From positions 186,001 through 250,000 of the forward strand of contig NZ_MZMU01000018.1 of the NCBI RefSeq assembly GCF_004123835.1: a stretch of 64,000 nt of DNA, given 5' to 3'. Position numbers and translations under genes: made by a program. This DNA comes from Rhizobium leguminosarum. Lineage in GTDB: Bacteria; Pseudomonadota; Alphaproteobacteria; Rhizobiales; Rhizobiaceae. A model generated the notes under the pieces. It was not told the origin of the DNA and did no database searches. It was given only the letters and a program-made list of their open reading frames with translations. Position 1 is the stretch's first letter. Each line of letters opens with the position of its first letter. This document shows positions 25,720 to 34,409 of this stretch, piece after piece.

Positions 25720-27117
25720 CTAGACCAGGCCTGCTAAGGCGCGGGGACGATCGTTCAGCGTGGCGGCGATGATGCGTAGCGCCGTTGCAAGTTCGTCCCG
25801 CGACGATGCGCAGCCGACATTGACGCGCACGGCATGCTCGACCGGCTGGCGGTCACAGGCAAAGGCGGTGGCGGCCATGACCGCAACCCCATGGGCACGC
25901 AGATTGGCGGCAAAATCCTCGCATCGCCAAGGGGCCGGCAACCTCAGCCATAAAAACATACAGCGCGGATCGGCGGAGAAGGAATGGCTGGCAAGGATCG
26001 TCGTGACGATCGCATGGCGCGCGCGCAGCTCGGCAAGCTGGGCCTTCAGGATCGCTTCGGCCGTGCCGTCCTCCAACCAGCGGGTCGCAAGCAGCAGCGG
26101 CAGCGGAGAGGGCATCCAGGCGGTCGTGCGGACCGCCTCGGCAGACAGCAGCGCACGGCCGGGCGGGCAGGTGAGATAGCCGACGCGCAGACCCGGCGCC
26201 AACGCCTTGGAGAGTGCTGATATATGATAGGTCCTGGTCGGCGCAAGCGTGATCAGGGCGCTCGCCCGGCTTCCGAGCATCGGTCCATAGACATCGTCCT
26301 CGATGATGACGAGATCGTGCTTTTCCGCGACGTCGACCAATTCCCGCCGGCGGGCCTCGCTCATGGTGACGACGGTCGGATTGTGCATGGAGGGAACCGT
26401 GAACACGGCGCGCACGCTCTCCCGGCCGCAGATATCGTCAAGCTCCGCCGCCGACATGCCCTGATCGTCACTTCCAATGCCGATAATGCGGAAGCGGAAC
26501 ATTTGGGCAAGCGCGATCAGGCCGTAATAGGTCAGCCGATCGCAGACGATGGTGTCGCCGGGCTCTATCAGACTGCTGATCACCGCCAGCAAAGCGTGCT
26601 GGGCGCCGCTGGTGACCACGATATCGTCTTCGGATGGATCGAAGCCGTTGAGCGATATCCATTTTCTCGCGGCGTGGCGCGCCCAGGCCGGGCCTTCCGG
26701 CGGCTGATACTCCTGCATCTGGCGAAAGCGCCGGTCCGATGAAAGGTCCGGCAGGGATTGGGCGAGGCGCTGCTGGAAATCGTCGACGGCCGGCCGGTTG
26801 ACCGTCAGGTCTATGACACCAGTCGGGTTCGCCGCCCGGTCAACCCGCGGCATGGCGCCGTCGCCCATGACGATGGTGCCGCGCCGGGTGCTGCCTATCA
26901 CAAGGTTGAGGTTCTGCAATTCGCGGTAGGCGCGCGTGACGGTGGAGACGTTGAGCGACCGCTCCCGCGCCAGGTCGCGCTGCGGTGGGAGCTGGCTGCC
27001 GGGGGGCAAGGCGCCCGAGCGGATCCTCGCCTCGAGCTCGTTTGCGAGCTCCAGATAGGCCGGTATCCGCGTTTCCCGCTCCTGATTTGTCCGGGTCACT
27101 TCCGATCTTTCAGACAT
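25720..27117 (-). CDS. MocR-type regulator: GntR winged helix fused to a PLP aminotransferase domain
   Basis: The 465-residue protein has a GntR winged helix in the first 75 residues (DLARERSLNVSTVTRAYREL). An aminotransferase class I/II domain follows, with the PLP lysine Lys304 in HISALSKALAPGLRVGYL and the PLP-ring Asp near 275 (IIEDDVYG). MocR regulators sense amino compounds through PLP chemistry. The ATG at 27117 lies near the divergent promoter. A 22-bp inverted repeat lies 132 bases upstream, in front of the divergent ABC operon. Confidence 0.88.
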   Translation of the reverse strand: MSERSEVTRTNQERETRIPAYLELANELEARIRSGALPPGSQLPPQRDLARERSLNVSTVTRAYRELQNLNLVIGSTRRGTIVMGDGAMPRVDRAANPTGVIDLTVNRPAVDDFQQRLAQSLPDLSSDRRFRQMQEYQPPEGPAWARHAARKWISLNGFDPSEDDIVVTSGAQHALLAVISSLIEPGDTIVCDRLTYYGLIALAQMFRFRIIGIGSDDQGMSAAELDDICGRESVRAVFTVPSMHNPTVVTMSEARRRELVDVAEKHDLVIIEDDVYGPMLGSRASALITLAPTRTYHISALSKALAPGLRVGYLTCPPGRALLSAEAVRTTAWMPSPLPLLLATRWLEDGTAEAILKAQLAELRARHAIVTTILASHSFSADPRCMFLWLRLPAPWRCEDFAANLRAHGVAVMAATAFACDRQPVEHAVRVNVGCASSRDELATALRIIAATLNDRPRALAGLV

Positions 27118-27248
27118 ACAATTCCTGTAACAGCGACATAAATTCCATAAGCCGGACACGCGCACCAATCACCGGGACGCTGCGATTCAGCTTGCTTTCG
27201 TGCGACATAGCACGCTTTCCCAGTGTTTTCGAGACCTCGCCGCCGCTA

Positions 27249-27270
27249 CCACACAAAATTATTTGTGTGG
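27249..27270. promoter_or_regulatory. Inverted repeat, likely MocR-type regulator site
   Basis: CCACACAAA (27249-27257) and TTTGTGTGG (27262-27270) form a perfect 9-bp inverted repeat with a 4-base centre. It sits immediately upstream of the -35 element of the transporter promoter, a position typical of activator binding. Confidence 0.65.
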
Positions 27271-27271
27271 C

Positions 27272-27300
27272 TTGACAAGCCGAAGTCGGCCGAGACAATA
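27272..27300 (+). promoter_or_regulatory. Sigma-70-type promoter of the ABC transporter operon
   Basis: TTGACA at 27272-27277 and ACAATA at 27295-27300 are spaced by 17 bases. This is a good housekeeping-type promoter directed at the transporter gene starting 57 bases downstream. Confidence 0.6.
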
Positions 27301-27357
27301 TAGCCCGGCATCGAGACAAAGAGGCAGGGACCCGGCCGATGCAAACAGGAGGACTTC

Positions 27358-28440
27358 ATGAGCGAGCGCTTCATTGCTTTCGAGGGCGTGCGTAAATCCT
27401 ATGACGGCGTCAGCTATGTCGTGCGCGGCCTGGACCTCGACGTCGCCAAAGGCGAGTTTCTGACCCTTCTCGGCCCTTCCGGGTCCGGCAAGACCACGAC
27501 GCTGATGATGCTGGCCGGTTTCGAAGCGCCGACCGACGGAACGATCACCCTTGCCGACAACAGGATCGACAGTGTTCCGCCACATCGCCGCAATATCGGT
27601 GTGGTCTTCCAGAATTATGCGCTCTTTCCGCATATGACCGTCGGCGAAAACGTCGCCTTCCCACTGAAAATGCGCCGGCTCGGCAAGGCTGAGATCACCG
27701 AGCGGGTGCGCCGCGCCCTCGACATGGTGCGCATGGCGAGTTTCGAAACACGGCGACCCAACCAGCTTTCCGGCGGACAACAGCAGCGCATCGCGCTCGC
27801 CCGGGCTCTCGTCTTCGAGCCGCAGCTCGTGCTGATGGACGAGCCACTCGGTGCGCTCGACAAGCAGCTTCGCGAACATATGCAGCTCGAAATCAAGCAC
27901 CTGCATGCCCGCCTCGGCATCAATGTCGTCTACGTCACCCACGACCAGAGCGAAGCGCTGACCATGTCGGATCGGGTCGGCGTGTTCAATGACGGCATCC
28001 TGCAGCAGATCGCGCCGCCGCATGAGCTCTACGAGACGCCGGCAAACCCCTTCGTCGCAACCTTTATCGGCGAGAACAATGCAATATCAGGCGAAGTCGT
28101 CTCGATCGAAAATGCCGTCTGCCGGATTCGCGCCCCCGATGGTTCGATCATCACCGGCCATGCCGGAGAGGGGCTGAAGGAAGGCGCGCGGGCGACGCTG
28201 GTCTTGCGGCCCGAGCGGATTCAGCTGGCGCCCGCAACCGAGATTCCCAACCGGTTCACCGCGACGCTCAAGGAAATCATCTATCACGGCGACCATGTCA
28301 GGTTGCGCGTCTCGGCCTGCGGCTGTGACGACATCTTCATCAAAGTCGCCGCGGCTAAGGACATTCCGGTTCAATCGCTAGGCTCCACTGCCGTCATCGG
28401 CTGGGCGCCGGAGGATTGCCGCGCGCTCGCGCTCTCCTGA
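27358..28440 (+). CDS. ABC transporter ATP-binding protein (PotA-like)
   Basis: The 360-residue ATPase has GPSGSGKTTTLMMLAGFE, LSGGQQQRIALARALV and LVLMDEPLGALDKQLRE, plus a C-terminal TOBE domain containing LVLRPERIQL. It belongs to the polyamine/opine/iron-type subfamily. AGGAGGA precedes the ATG. It is the first gene of a four-gene transporter operon and is divergent from the MocR gene. Confidence 0.92.
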   Translation: MSERFIAFEGVRKSYDGVSYVVRGLDLDVAKGEFLTLLGPSGSGKTTTLMMLAGFEAPTDGTITLADNRIDSVPPHRRNIGVVFQNYALFPHMTVGENVAFPLKMRRLGKAEITERVRRALDMVRMASFETRRPNQLSGGQQQRIALARALVFEPQLVLMDEPLGALDKQLREHMQLEIKHLHARLGINVVYVTHDQSEALTMSDRVGVFNDGILQQIAPPHELYETPANPFVATFIGENNAISGEVVSIENAVCRIRAPDGSIITGHAGEGLKEGARATLVLRPERIQLAPATEIPNRFTATLKEIIYHGDHVRLRVSACGCDDIFIKVAAAKDIPVQSLGSTAVIGWAPEDCRALALS

Positions 28441-28488
28441 CCGGGCGCTCATTCTTTCGCAAACGCAACAACAAAAAGGGGAACCACC

Positions 28489-29538
28489 ATGATGCGTTTA
28501 AACTGCATGCTTCTCAGTTCCGTCATGACTCTTGCCATCGCAGGAGCGGCATTTGCCGAGGATACGCTGACCGTCACATCCTGGGGCGGCGCCTATACGA
28601 AGAGCCAGGAGGAGGCCTTTTTCAAGCCCTTCGCCAAGGAAACCGGCACCAAGATTCTCCAGGATGAATGGGACGGCTCGACCGCCAAGCTGAAGGGCAT
28701 GGTCGAAACCGGCCAGGTGACCTGGGATGTCGTCGATGTCGAACCCAGCCATGCGCTGCAAGGCTGCGACGAAGGTTGGCTTGAAACGATCGACTATTCG
28801 AAGCTCGGCGGCAAGGACGCCTTCATCGATGGTGCTGCGATGGATTGCGCGGTCGCGACGATCGTCTTCGGCACCATCTATGCCTATGATGCCGCCAAGT
28901 TCCCGAATGGCGGGCCGACGACGATGGCCGATCTGTTCGATACGGCCAAGTTCCCCGGGCCGCGCGCCTTGCGCAAGTCGCCGAAGACAACGCTGGAATT
29001 CGCGCTGATAGCTGACGGCGTCAAACCCGCCGAGGTCTACGACGTGCTCGGGACGCCGGAGGGCGTCGACCGCGCCTTCAAGAAGCTCGACACGATCAAG
29101 AAGGATGTGAAGGTCTGGTGGACCGCCGGAGCGCAGCCGCCGCAGCTTCTCGCCGACGGCGAAGTCGTGATGACCACCGCATGGAACGGCCGCATCTACG
29201 ATGCCGTCAAGAACAGCGGCAAGAACTTCAAGATCGTCTGGGACGGCCAGGGAATGGATTTCAATCTCTGGGCCGAGCCGAAAGGCTCGAAGAACAAGGA
29301 ACTGGCGGACAAATTCGTCGCCTTCATCGTCAATCCCGACGTGATGGCGCAGCAGTCCAAATACATTTCCTATGGCCCGACCCTGAAAGCGGCCATCGCC
29401 AAGGTTCCGGCGGATATTCTCGTCGATCTGCCGACCGCGCCGGAGAACACGAAGACGGCCTTTGTCGTCTCCTCCGAGTTCTGGGCCGACCATGATGAGG
29501 AGTTGACCGAACGCTTCAACAAGTGGCTCGCACAGTAA
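28489..29538 (+). CDS. ABC transporter substrate-binding protein (PotD-like)
   Basis: The 349-residue protein has a signal peptide (SSVMTLAIAGAAFA, then EDTLTVTSWGGAYTKSQEEA). It carries the family segments GQVTWDVVDVEP, TTMADLFDTAKFPGPRAL and FKKLDTIKKDVKVWWTAGAQ. Relatives bind polyamines, opines and small organic amines. The nearby MocR, DadA and RidA genes point to an amino compound as cargo. Confidence 0.9.
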   Translation: MMRLNCMLLSSVMTLAIAGAAFAEDTLTVTSWGGAYTKSQEEAFFKPFAKETGTKILQDEWDGSTAKLKGMVETGQVTWDVVDVEPSHALQGCDEGWLETIDYSKLGGKDAFIDGAAMDCAVATIVFGTIYAYDAAKFPNGGPTTMADLFDTAKFPGPRALRKSPKTTLEFALIADGVKPAEVYDVLGTPEGVDRAFKKLDTIKKDVKVWWTAGAQPPQLLADGEVVMTTAWNGRIYDAVKNSGKNFKIVWDGQGMDFNLWAEPKGSKNKELADKFVAFIVNPDVMAQQSKYISYGPTLKAAIAKVPADILVDLPTAPENTKTAFVVSSEFWADHDEELTERFNKWLAQ

Positions 29539-29607
29539 CCTCTTCGGGTGGGCGAGTGTCTCCCTGGCTTCGTCCGCCCCTTTCTCTACCGCAGGAAGGC
29601 ACGAGCG

Positions 29608-30864
29608 ATGGTGATCGCGACAATAAATGAAGGTGACGGCTCTGTGATTGCCGCCCGCACGCGGGTGAAAAGTCTCGGCAGTGCGAAAAGCAAGGCGCAG
29701 CTGAGAGCGCTGCTCCTAGTCGCGCCTCTGTTGATCTTCCTGCTGCTCGTCTTCGTCCTGCCCATTGCCCTGTTGTTGACACGCGCGGTCGACAACAGGG
29801 CGGCTTCCGCCGCCCTGCCCTACACGATGTCGGCCCTTTCCGGCTGGGATGAAAAATCCCCGTCCGACGAAGCACTGTTTGCTGCCTTTGCCACCGATCT
29901 GAAACAATCGCCGCGCGACCAGATCGCCGAGGTGGCCAAGCGTCTCAACTATTACGAGACGGGCATGCGCTCGATGCTCTTGAAAACCGCGCGCACGATC
30001 CGCGACGCGAAGCCGCCCTACAAGGCCGCCTTCGTTGCCATCGATCCCAAGTGGGAGACCCCGCACTACTGGACGCTCATCAAGAATGCGTCACCGCCCT
30101 TCACCGACTACTACCTGCTCGCCTCGCTCGACCTGGAGCGAGACGCGTCGGGCGCCATCGGCAGGGTCTCGGCGGAGAATGCGGTGCATGTCGATGTCCT
30201 GATCCGCACATTCGTCGTCAGCGCTTCGGTGACCGTGATCTGCCTGTTTCTCGGCTATCCCCTCGCCGCGCTGATTGCCCGGTCGAAAGGGGCGGTTGCC
30301 AACACGCTGCTGATCCTGGTGCTCCTGCCGTTCTGGACCTCGCTTCTGGTCCGCACCAGCGCCTGGGTCGTCCTGCTGCAGGGACGCGGCGTGATCAACT
30401 CGGCGCTCATCTGGTTGGGCCTGATCGACCCCGCACATCCCCTCGACCTGATCTACAATCGCATCGGCGTGCTGATCGCCATGACCCATATTCTGCTGCC
30501 CTTCATGGTGCTGCCGATCTACAGCGTCATGAAGAGCATACCTCCGGTCTATCTGCGTGCCGCCTCGTCGCTTGGCGCGCCGCCGATGTCGGCCTTCTTT
30601 CGCATATACCTGCCGATGAGCATGCCTGGTGTCAGCGCCGGCGGGTTGCTCGTCTTCATCCTGGCGCTTGGCTATTACATCACACCGGCTCTGGTCGGCG
30701 GGCCGGGAGACCAGATGGTGAGCTATTTCATCGCCTATTACTCCAATCAGGTCACGAACTGGGGCATGGCGGCGGCTTTGAGCACGATCCTGCTGGTGGC
30801 AGTGCTGATCCTCTATGCCGTCTACAATCGCATTGTCGGTATCGACCGGCTGAGGATAGGCTGA
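29608..30864 (+). CDS. ABC transporter permease (PotB-like)
   Basis: The 418-residue permease begins with an ~55-residue cytoplasmic tail and helix (LLVAPLLIFLLLVFVLPIAL). It carries an unusually long periplasmic insertion of about 120 residues before the five-helix core. That core contains the EAA-like loop VYLRAASSLGAPPMSAFFRI. The ATG at 29608 gives a plausible N-terminus; an in-frame start at 29548 lacks support. It ends one base into the next gene. Confidence 0.88.
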   Translation: MVIATINEGDGSVIAARTRVKSLGSAKSKAQLRALLLVAPLLIFLLLVFVLPIALLLTRAVDNRAASAALPYTMSALSGWDEKSPSDEALFAAFATDLKQSPRDQIAEVAKRLNYYETGMRSMLLKTARTIRDAKPPYKAAFVAIDPKWETPHYWTLIKNASPPFTDYYLLASLDLERDASGAIGRVSAENAVHVDVLIRTFVVSASVTVICLFLGYPLAALIARSKGAVANTLLILVLLPFWTSLLVRTSAWVVLLQGRGVINSALIWLGLIDPAHPLDLIYNRIGVLIAMTHILLPFMVLPIYSVMKSIPPVYLRAASSLGAPPMSAFFRIYLPMSMPGVSAGGLLVFILALGYYITPALVGGPGDQMVSYFIAYYSNQVTNWGMAAALSTILLVAVLILYAVYNRIVGIDRLRIG

Positions 30865-31685
30865 TGACGAACTTCCTTTCTTTCCCGCGGCTATTTTCGA
30901 TCCTCTTGTGGCTGGCTGGCGGCCTCGTGATCCTGTTCCTGATCGCACCGATCGTGGCGATCGTGCCGCTGTCCTTCAATGCCGAGCCGTTCTTCACCTA
31001 TCCCATGCCCGGCCTGTCGCTCCGGTGGTATCGCGAATTCTTCGATTCCAATGTCTGGCAGCTGGCGCTGAAGAACAGCATCATCGTCGCCGTCTTCGCC
31101 ACGCTTCTGTCGACCCTTCTCGGCACGCTTGCCGCGATCGGCCTCAGCCGGCCCTCCTGCCCGGCGCGGGCAACGCTGACCGCCATTCTGATTTCGCCGA
31201 TGATCGTGCCGGTCATCGTTTCGGCGGTCGGCATCTACTATGCCTTCGCCGCCGTCGGGCTGCTCAACAGCCTGACCGGGCTGGTGCTGGCGCATACGGC
31301 GATCGGCGCGCCCTTCGTGGTGATCACCGTGACCGCCACGCTCGCAAGCTTCGATCACAATCTGATGCGGGCGGCATCCAGTCTCGGCGCAGCCCCGGTC
31401 GAAGCGACGTTGCGCATCATGCTGCCGGTCATCGCACCGGGGGTGGCGTCCGGCGCGCTCTTCGCCTTCGTGACATCATTCGACGAAGTGGTGATTGCAC
31501 TCTTCATCGCTGGTTCCGAAGAACGCACGCTGCCGCGCCAGATGTGGAGCGGCGTGCGTGAAACGCTGAGCCCGACGATCGCCGCCGTCGCCACGCTCCT
31601 CATCCTGTTTTCGACGCTGTTCCTCGCCACGATCCAATGGCTGCAGCGACGCGCCGAACGCCAGAAGATTGCGCATAGGGATTAA
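30864..31685 (+). CDS. ABC transporter permease (PotC-like)
   Basis: The 273-residue permease has an N-terminal helix (LFSILLWLAGGLVILFLIAP) and SFNAEPFFTYPMPGLSLRWY, the segment typical of PotC. Its EAA loop is NLMRAASSLGAAPVEATLRI. The ATG overlaps the upstream stop by one base (TGATG). It completes the transporter encoded from 27358. Confidence 0.93.
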   Translation: MTNFLSFPRLFSILLWLAGGLVILFLIAPIVAIVPLSFNAEPFFTYPMPGLSLRWYREFFDSNVWQLALKNSIIVAVFATLLSTLLGTLAAIGLSRPSCPARATLTAILISPMIVPVIVSAVGIYYAFAAVGLLNSLTGLVLAHTAIGAPFVVITVTATLASFDHNLMRAASSLGAAPVEATLRIMLPVIAPGVASGALFAFVTSFDEVVIALFIAGSEERTLPRQMWSGVRETLSPTIAAVATLLILFSTLFLATIQWLQRRAERQKIAHRD

Positions 31686-31700
31686 TTCAGGGGGTTGAGC

Positions 31701-32055
31701 ATGCAGATCGAACGCTACGAAACCGGAAAAAGGATGAGCCAGGCCGTGACCTATGGCGGCTTTGTCTTCCTCGCAGGCCAGGTCGCCATCGACGCACCTG
31801 GCGTGTCCGTCCGCGAACAGACGACCAACATCCTGGCGCGGATCACGCGGCTGCTGGAAAGCGTCGGCAGCAATCCGACACGGATCCTCAGCGCGACGAT
31901 CTGGCTTGCTGACATGTCCGAGTTCGAAGAGATGAATATCGTCTGGGACGCCTGGGTGCCTTCGGGCCATGCGCCGGCGCGCCACTGTCGAAGCAAAGCT
32001 CGCCGGGCCGGAATTTTCCGTGGAGATCGGCATCATCGCAGCGATCGGGACCTGA
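31701..32055 (+). pseudogene. RidA-family imine/enamine deaminase, frameshifted near the C-terminus
   Basis: The first 94 codons match RidA/YjgF (VTYGGFVFLAGQVAID, ADMSEFEEMNIVWDAWVPSG, then HAPAR). RidA hydrolyses reactive enamines and imines made by PLP enzymes and amino acid oxidases. At about 31980 the frame shifts. The continuation ATVEAKLAGPEFSVEIGIIA with AIGT and stop at 32055 is in another frame, as if two bases of a GC repeat (GCGCGCGCC) had been lost. The arginine in the PAR segment is retained, but the last strand is replaced by a run-on tail. The role next to DadA-like and MocR-type genes fits. A sequencing error is the alternative. Confidence 0.8.
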
Positions 32056-32103
32056 TGGTTCGTGCCTCCGTCATCTCGCGGGACGGATAGGAATCCGGAG
32101 AAC

Positions 32104-32904
32104 TCAAGCTCTCATTTGCGGCAATGCATCGCCGGCCAATGATAAAAGCGGCTGATAATCTGCTTCTGAAAGCACTGAAAAATCAACGAGGCCGAGTGTG
32201 GCGCGCATGGCGGCCAGCGATGGCTCCTTGATCGCGGCGCTAAGCGCATTTCGCAGGAGAAGAAGCCTGTCGTCCGATGCATCGCCTGAGGTGATGAATG
32301 GCAGCCCAGGGCCTTTGGGCGTCTCGGCGATGATGCGAACCGCTTTGATATGACCGGGATCGAAGCGGCGAATATTCGCATAGGTGACGCAATCGATGGC
32401 GGCACTCTCCGCCCTGCCCTCGGCAACGGCAGCGATGCTGCCGCGGTGGCTGCCGGTTTCGATAATCCGGCCGAAGAAGCGGCCGTCGCCGGCAAGCGGC
32501 GCGACCGCTGTGCGAAAGAGATTGCTGCCGGAATTGCTGTCGGGGCTGTTGATCGCAGCCGAGGTGCCGCGCAAATCCTCCAGCGAGCGAAGCGGAGAAT
32601 CCTTGCGGACGATGATGAAGCTGCGCATCAGCGGGCCGTCGCAGCCGGGATGGCCATAGACCGGCGTCGCCACCAGGCGGACCCTGCCACGCAGGCTCCT
32701 GGCAAAGGGATAGCCGCATGCCTGCGACAGAAGAAGATCCGGCCTCAGCCAGGCTTCGTCGTAGGGAACTGTCTGATCGAGCTTTTCAGGCAAGTCCTTG
32801 AGGCCGGCATTCGAGAGATAATGCCGGAGGAACGACCATAGCTCAGCCGTCGCATCCGCGAGCGGCTCCGATGTGACATACATGGCGATGCTGACGAGAG
32901 GCAT
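32104..32904 (-). CDS. PhnD-like (phosphate/phosphonate-binding superfamily) protein without signal peptide
   Basis: The 266-residue protein has the PhnD/SBP-like pattern: LLSQACGYPFA, SFIIVRKDSPLRSLEDLRGT with SAAINSPDSNSG, and AESAAIDCVTYANIRRF. Periplasmic relatives bind phosphonates or other oxyanions. This one starts MPLVSIAMYVTSEPL with no signal peptide. It is the last gene of the 12-gene operon, 40 bases after the succinate-semialdehyde dehydrogenase gene. It may be a cytoplasmic ligand-binding or accessory protein; its role is unknown. Confidence 0.7.
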   Translation of the reverse strand: MPLVSIAMYVTSEPLADATAELWSFLRHYLSNAGLKDLPEKLDQTVPYDEAWLRPDLLLSQACGYPFARSLRGRVRLVATPVYGHPGCDGPLMRSFIIVRKDSPLRSLEDLRGTSAAINSPDSNSGSNLFRTAVAPLAGDGRFFGRIIETGSHRGSIAAVAEGRAESAAIDCVTYANIRRFDPGHIKAVRIIAETPKGPGLPFITSGDASDDRLLLLRNALSAAIKEPSLAAMRATLGLVDFSVLSEADYQPLLSLAGDALPQMRA

Positions 32905-32944
32905 TCTGGTCTTTCCCTGCGACAAGGCGCAAGCATCGACCAGG

Positions 32945-34399
32945 TCAGGCAATGCCGCCCAGGCATACATATTTAAGCTCGGTATATTCGTCCAATCCGT
33001 GCCTGGATCCTTCGCGACCGAGACCCGACATCTTCACGCCGCCGAATGGAGCCTCGGCTGTGGAGACGAGACCGGTATTGACGCCGACCATCCCATATTC
33101 GAGCGCTTCGGCGACGCGAAATACCCGCGACAGATCGCGGGCGTAAAAATACGAAGCAAGCCCGAACTCGGTGTCGTTTGCCTGTTCGATGACGTCCTCT
33201 TCGTCGCGGAAGCGAAAAAGCGGTGCAAGCGGCCCGAAGGTTTCCTCGCGGGCGACCTGCATGCCGGCAGCGACATCGCGCAGGATTGTCGGCTCGAAGA
33301 AATGGCCGCCAAGCGCGTGGCGCTTGCCCCCGGAAACGATCCCGGCACCCTTTGCGACGGCATCGCGAATATGGCTTTCGACCTTGGCGACGGCATTGTC
33401 ATCGATCAGCGGGCCAAGCACGACGTCACTGTCGAGACCGTTGCCGACCTTCAAGCCCGAAACCGCCGCGGCGAGCTTGGCGGCAAACGCCTCGTAGACG
33501 CCGTCCTGGACATAAAGCCGATTGGCGCAGACGCAGGTCTGGCCGTTGTTGCGGAACTTGGCAATGAGCGCGCCTTCGACGGCAGCGTCGAGATCGGCAT
33601 CGTCGAACACGATGAAGGGTGCATTGCCGCCAAGTTCGAGGCCGAGCTTTTTGATCGTCGGCGCGCATTGCCGGTAAAGCAGCTCGCCCGTCCGGGTTGA
33701 GCCGGTGAATGTCAGGACCCGAACGTCGCGGCTTGCCGTCAGCGCCCCGCCAATTGCCGCTGCGTCACCCGTAACGATGTTGAGAAGCCCCGGCGGCAGG
33801 CCGGCACGCTCACCGAGAACGGCGATGGCGATGGCGGAGAATGGCGTTTGGAGCGCCGGCTTGAGAACGACGGCACAGCCGGCGGCAAGCGCGGGGCCAA
33901 TCTTGCGGGTGATCATCGCGTTCGGAAAATTCCAGGGCGTGATGGCGGCCACTACGCCTGCCGGCTGGCGCAGGACGAGGATACGCTTGTCCGGCTGATG
34001 TCCCGGTACGACCTCGCCGTTGATGCGTCTCGCCTCTTCGGCGAACCATTCGATGAAGCTCGCACCATAGGTGATCTCCCCCTTGGCTTCGGCCAGGGGT
34101 TTTCCCTGCTCCAGCGTCAGGATCATAGCCAGATCGTCGCGGTTTTCGATCATCAGCCGATGCCATGCCTTGAGAACGGCGGCGCGCTCCCCGGCGGTCT
34201 TCTTCGCCCAAAGCTTCTGGGCAATCACGGCGGCGCGGATGGCATCTTCCGTTTCCGCCGCACCGAGGTCGGGGACCACCCCCAGCGGCTCGCCTGTCGC
34301 CGGATTGCGGACCGTCGCCGCCTTGCGGCCTTCCGCTTCGATCCAGCGATCGGCGATGGGGCATGCCTGACGGAACAGCGAGGGATCATTGAGCTTCAT
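32945..34399 (-). CDS. gabD: Succinate-semialdehyde dehydrogenase (NAD(P)+)
   Basis: The 484-residue aldehyde dehydrogenase has Glu255 in KLGLELGGNAPFIVFDDADL and the catalytic Cys289 in NNGQTCVCANRLYV. The second cysteine two residues later is typical of GabD. KMSGLGREGSRHGLDEYTEL with KYVCLG ends the protein as in GabD. It oxidises succinate semialdehyde to succinate. In this operon it would feed the product of the flavin-oxygenase/hydrolase pathway encoded at 38663-42945 into the TCA cycle. Confidence 0.92.
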   Translation of the reverse strand: MKLNDPSLFRQACPIADRWIEAEGRKAATVRNPATGEPLGVVPDLGAAETEDAIRAAVIAQKLWAKKTAGERAAVLKAWHRLMIENRDDLAMILTLEQGKPLAEAKGEITYGASFIEWFAEEARRINGEVVPGHQPDKRILVLRQPAGVVAAITPWNFPNAMITRKIGPALAAGCAVVLKPALQTPFSAIAIAVLGERAGLPPGLLNIVTGDAAAIGGALTASRDVRVLTFTGSTRTGELLYRQCAPTIKKLGLELGGNAPFIVFDDADLDAAVEGALIAKFRNNGQTCVCANRLYVQDGVYEAFAAKLAAAVSGLKVGNGLDSDVVLGPLIDDNAVAKVESHIRDAVAKGAGIVSGGKRHALGGHFFEPTILRDVAAGMQVAREETFGPLAPLFRFRDEEDVIEQANDTEFGLASYFYARDLSRVFRVAEALEYGMVGVNTGLVSTAEAPFGGVKMSGLGREGSRHGLDEYTELKYVCLGGIA

Positions 34400-34409
34400 A
34401 TGACAACTT

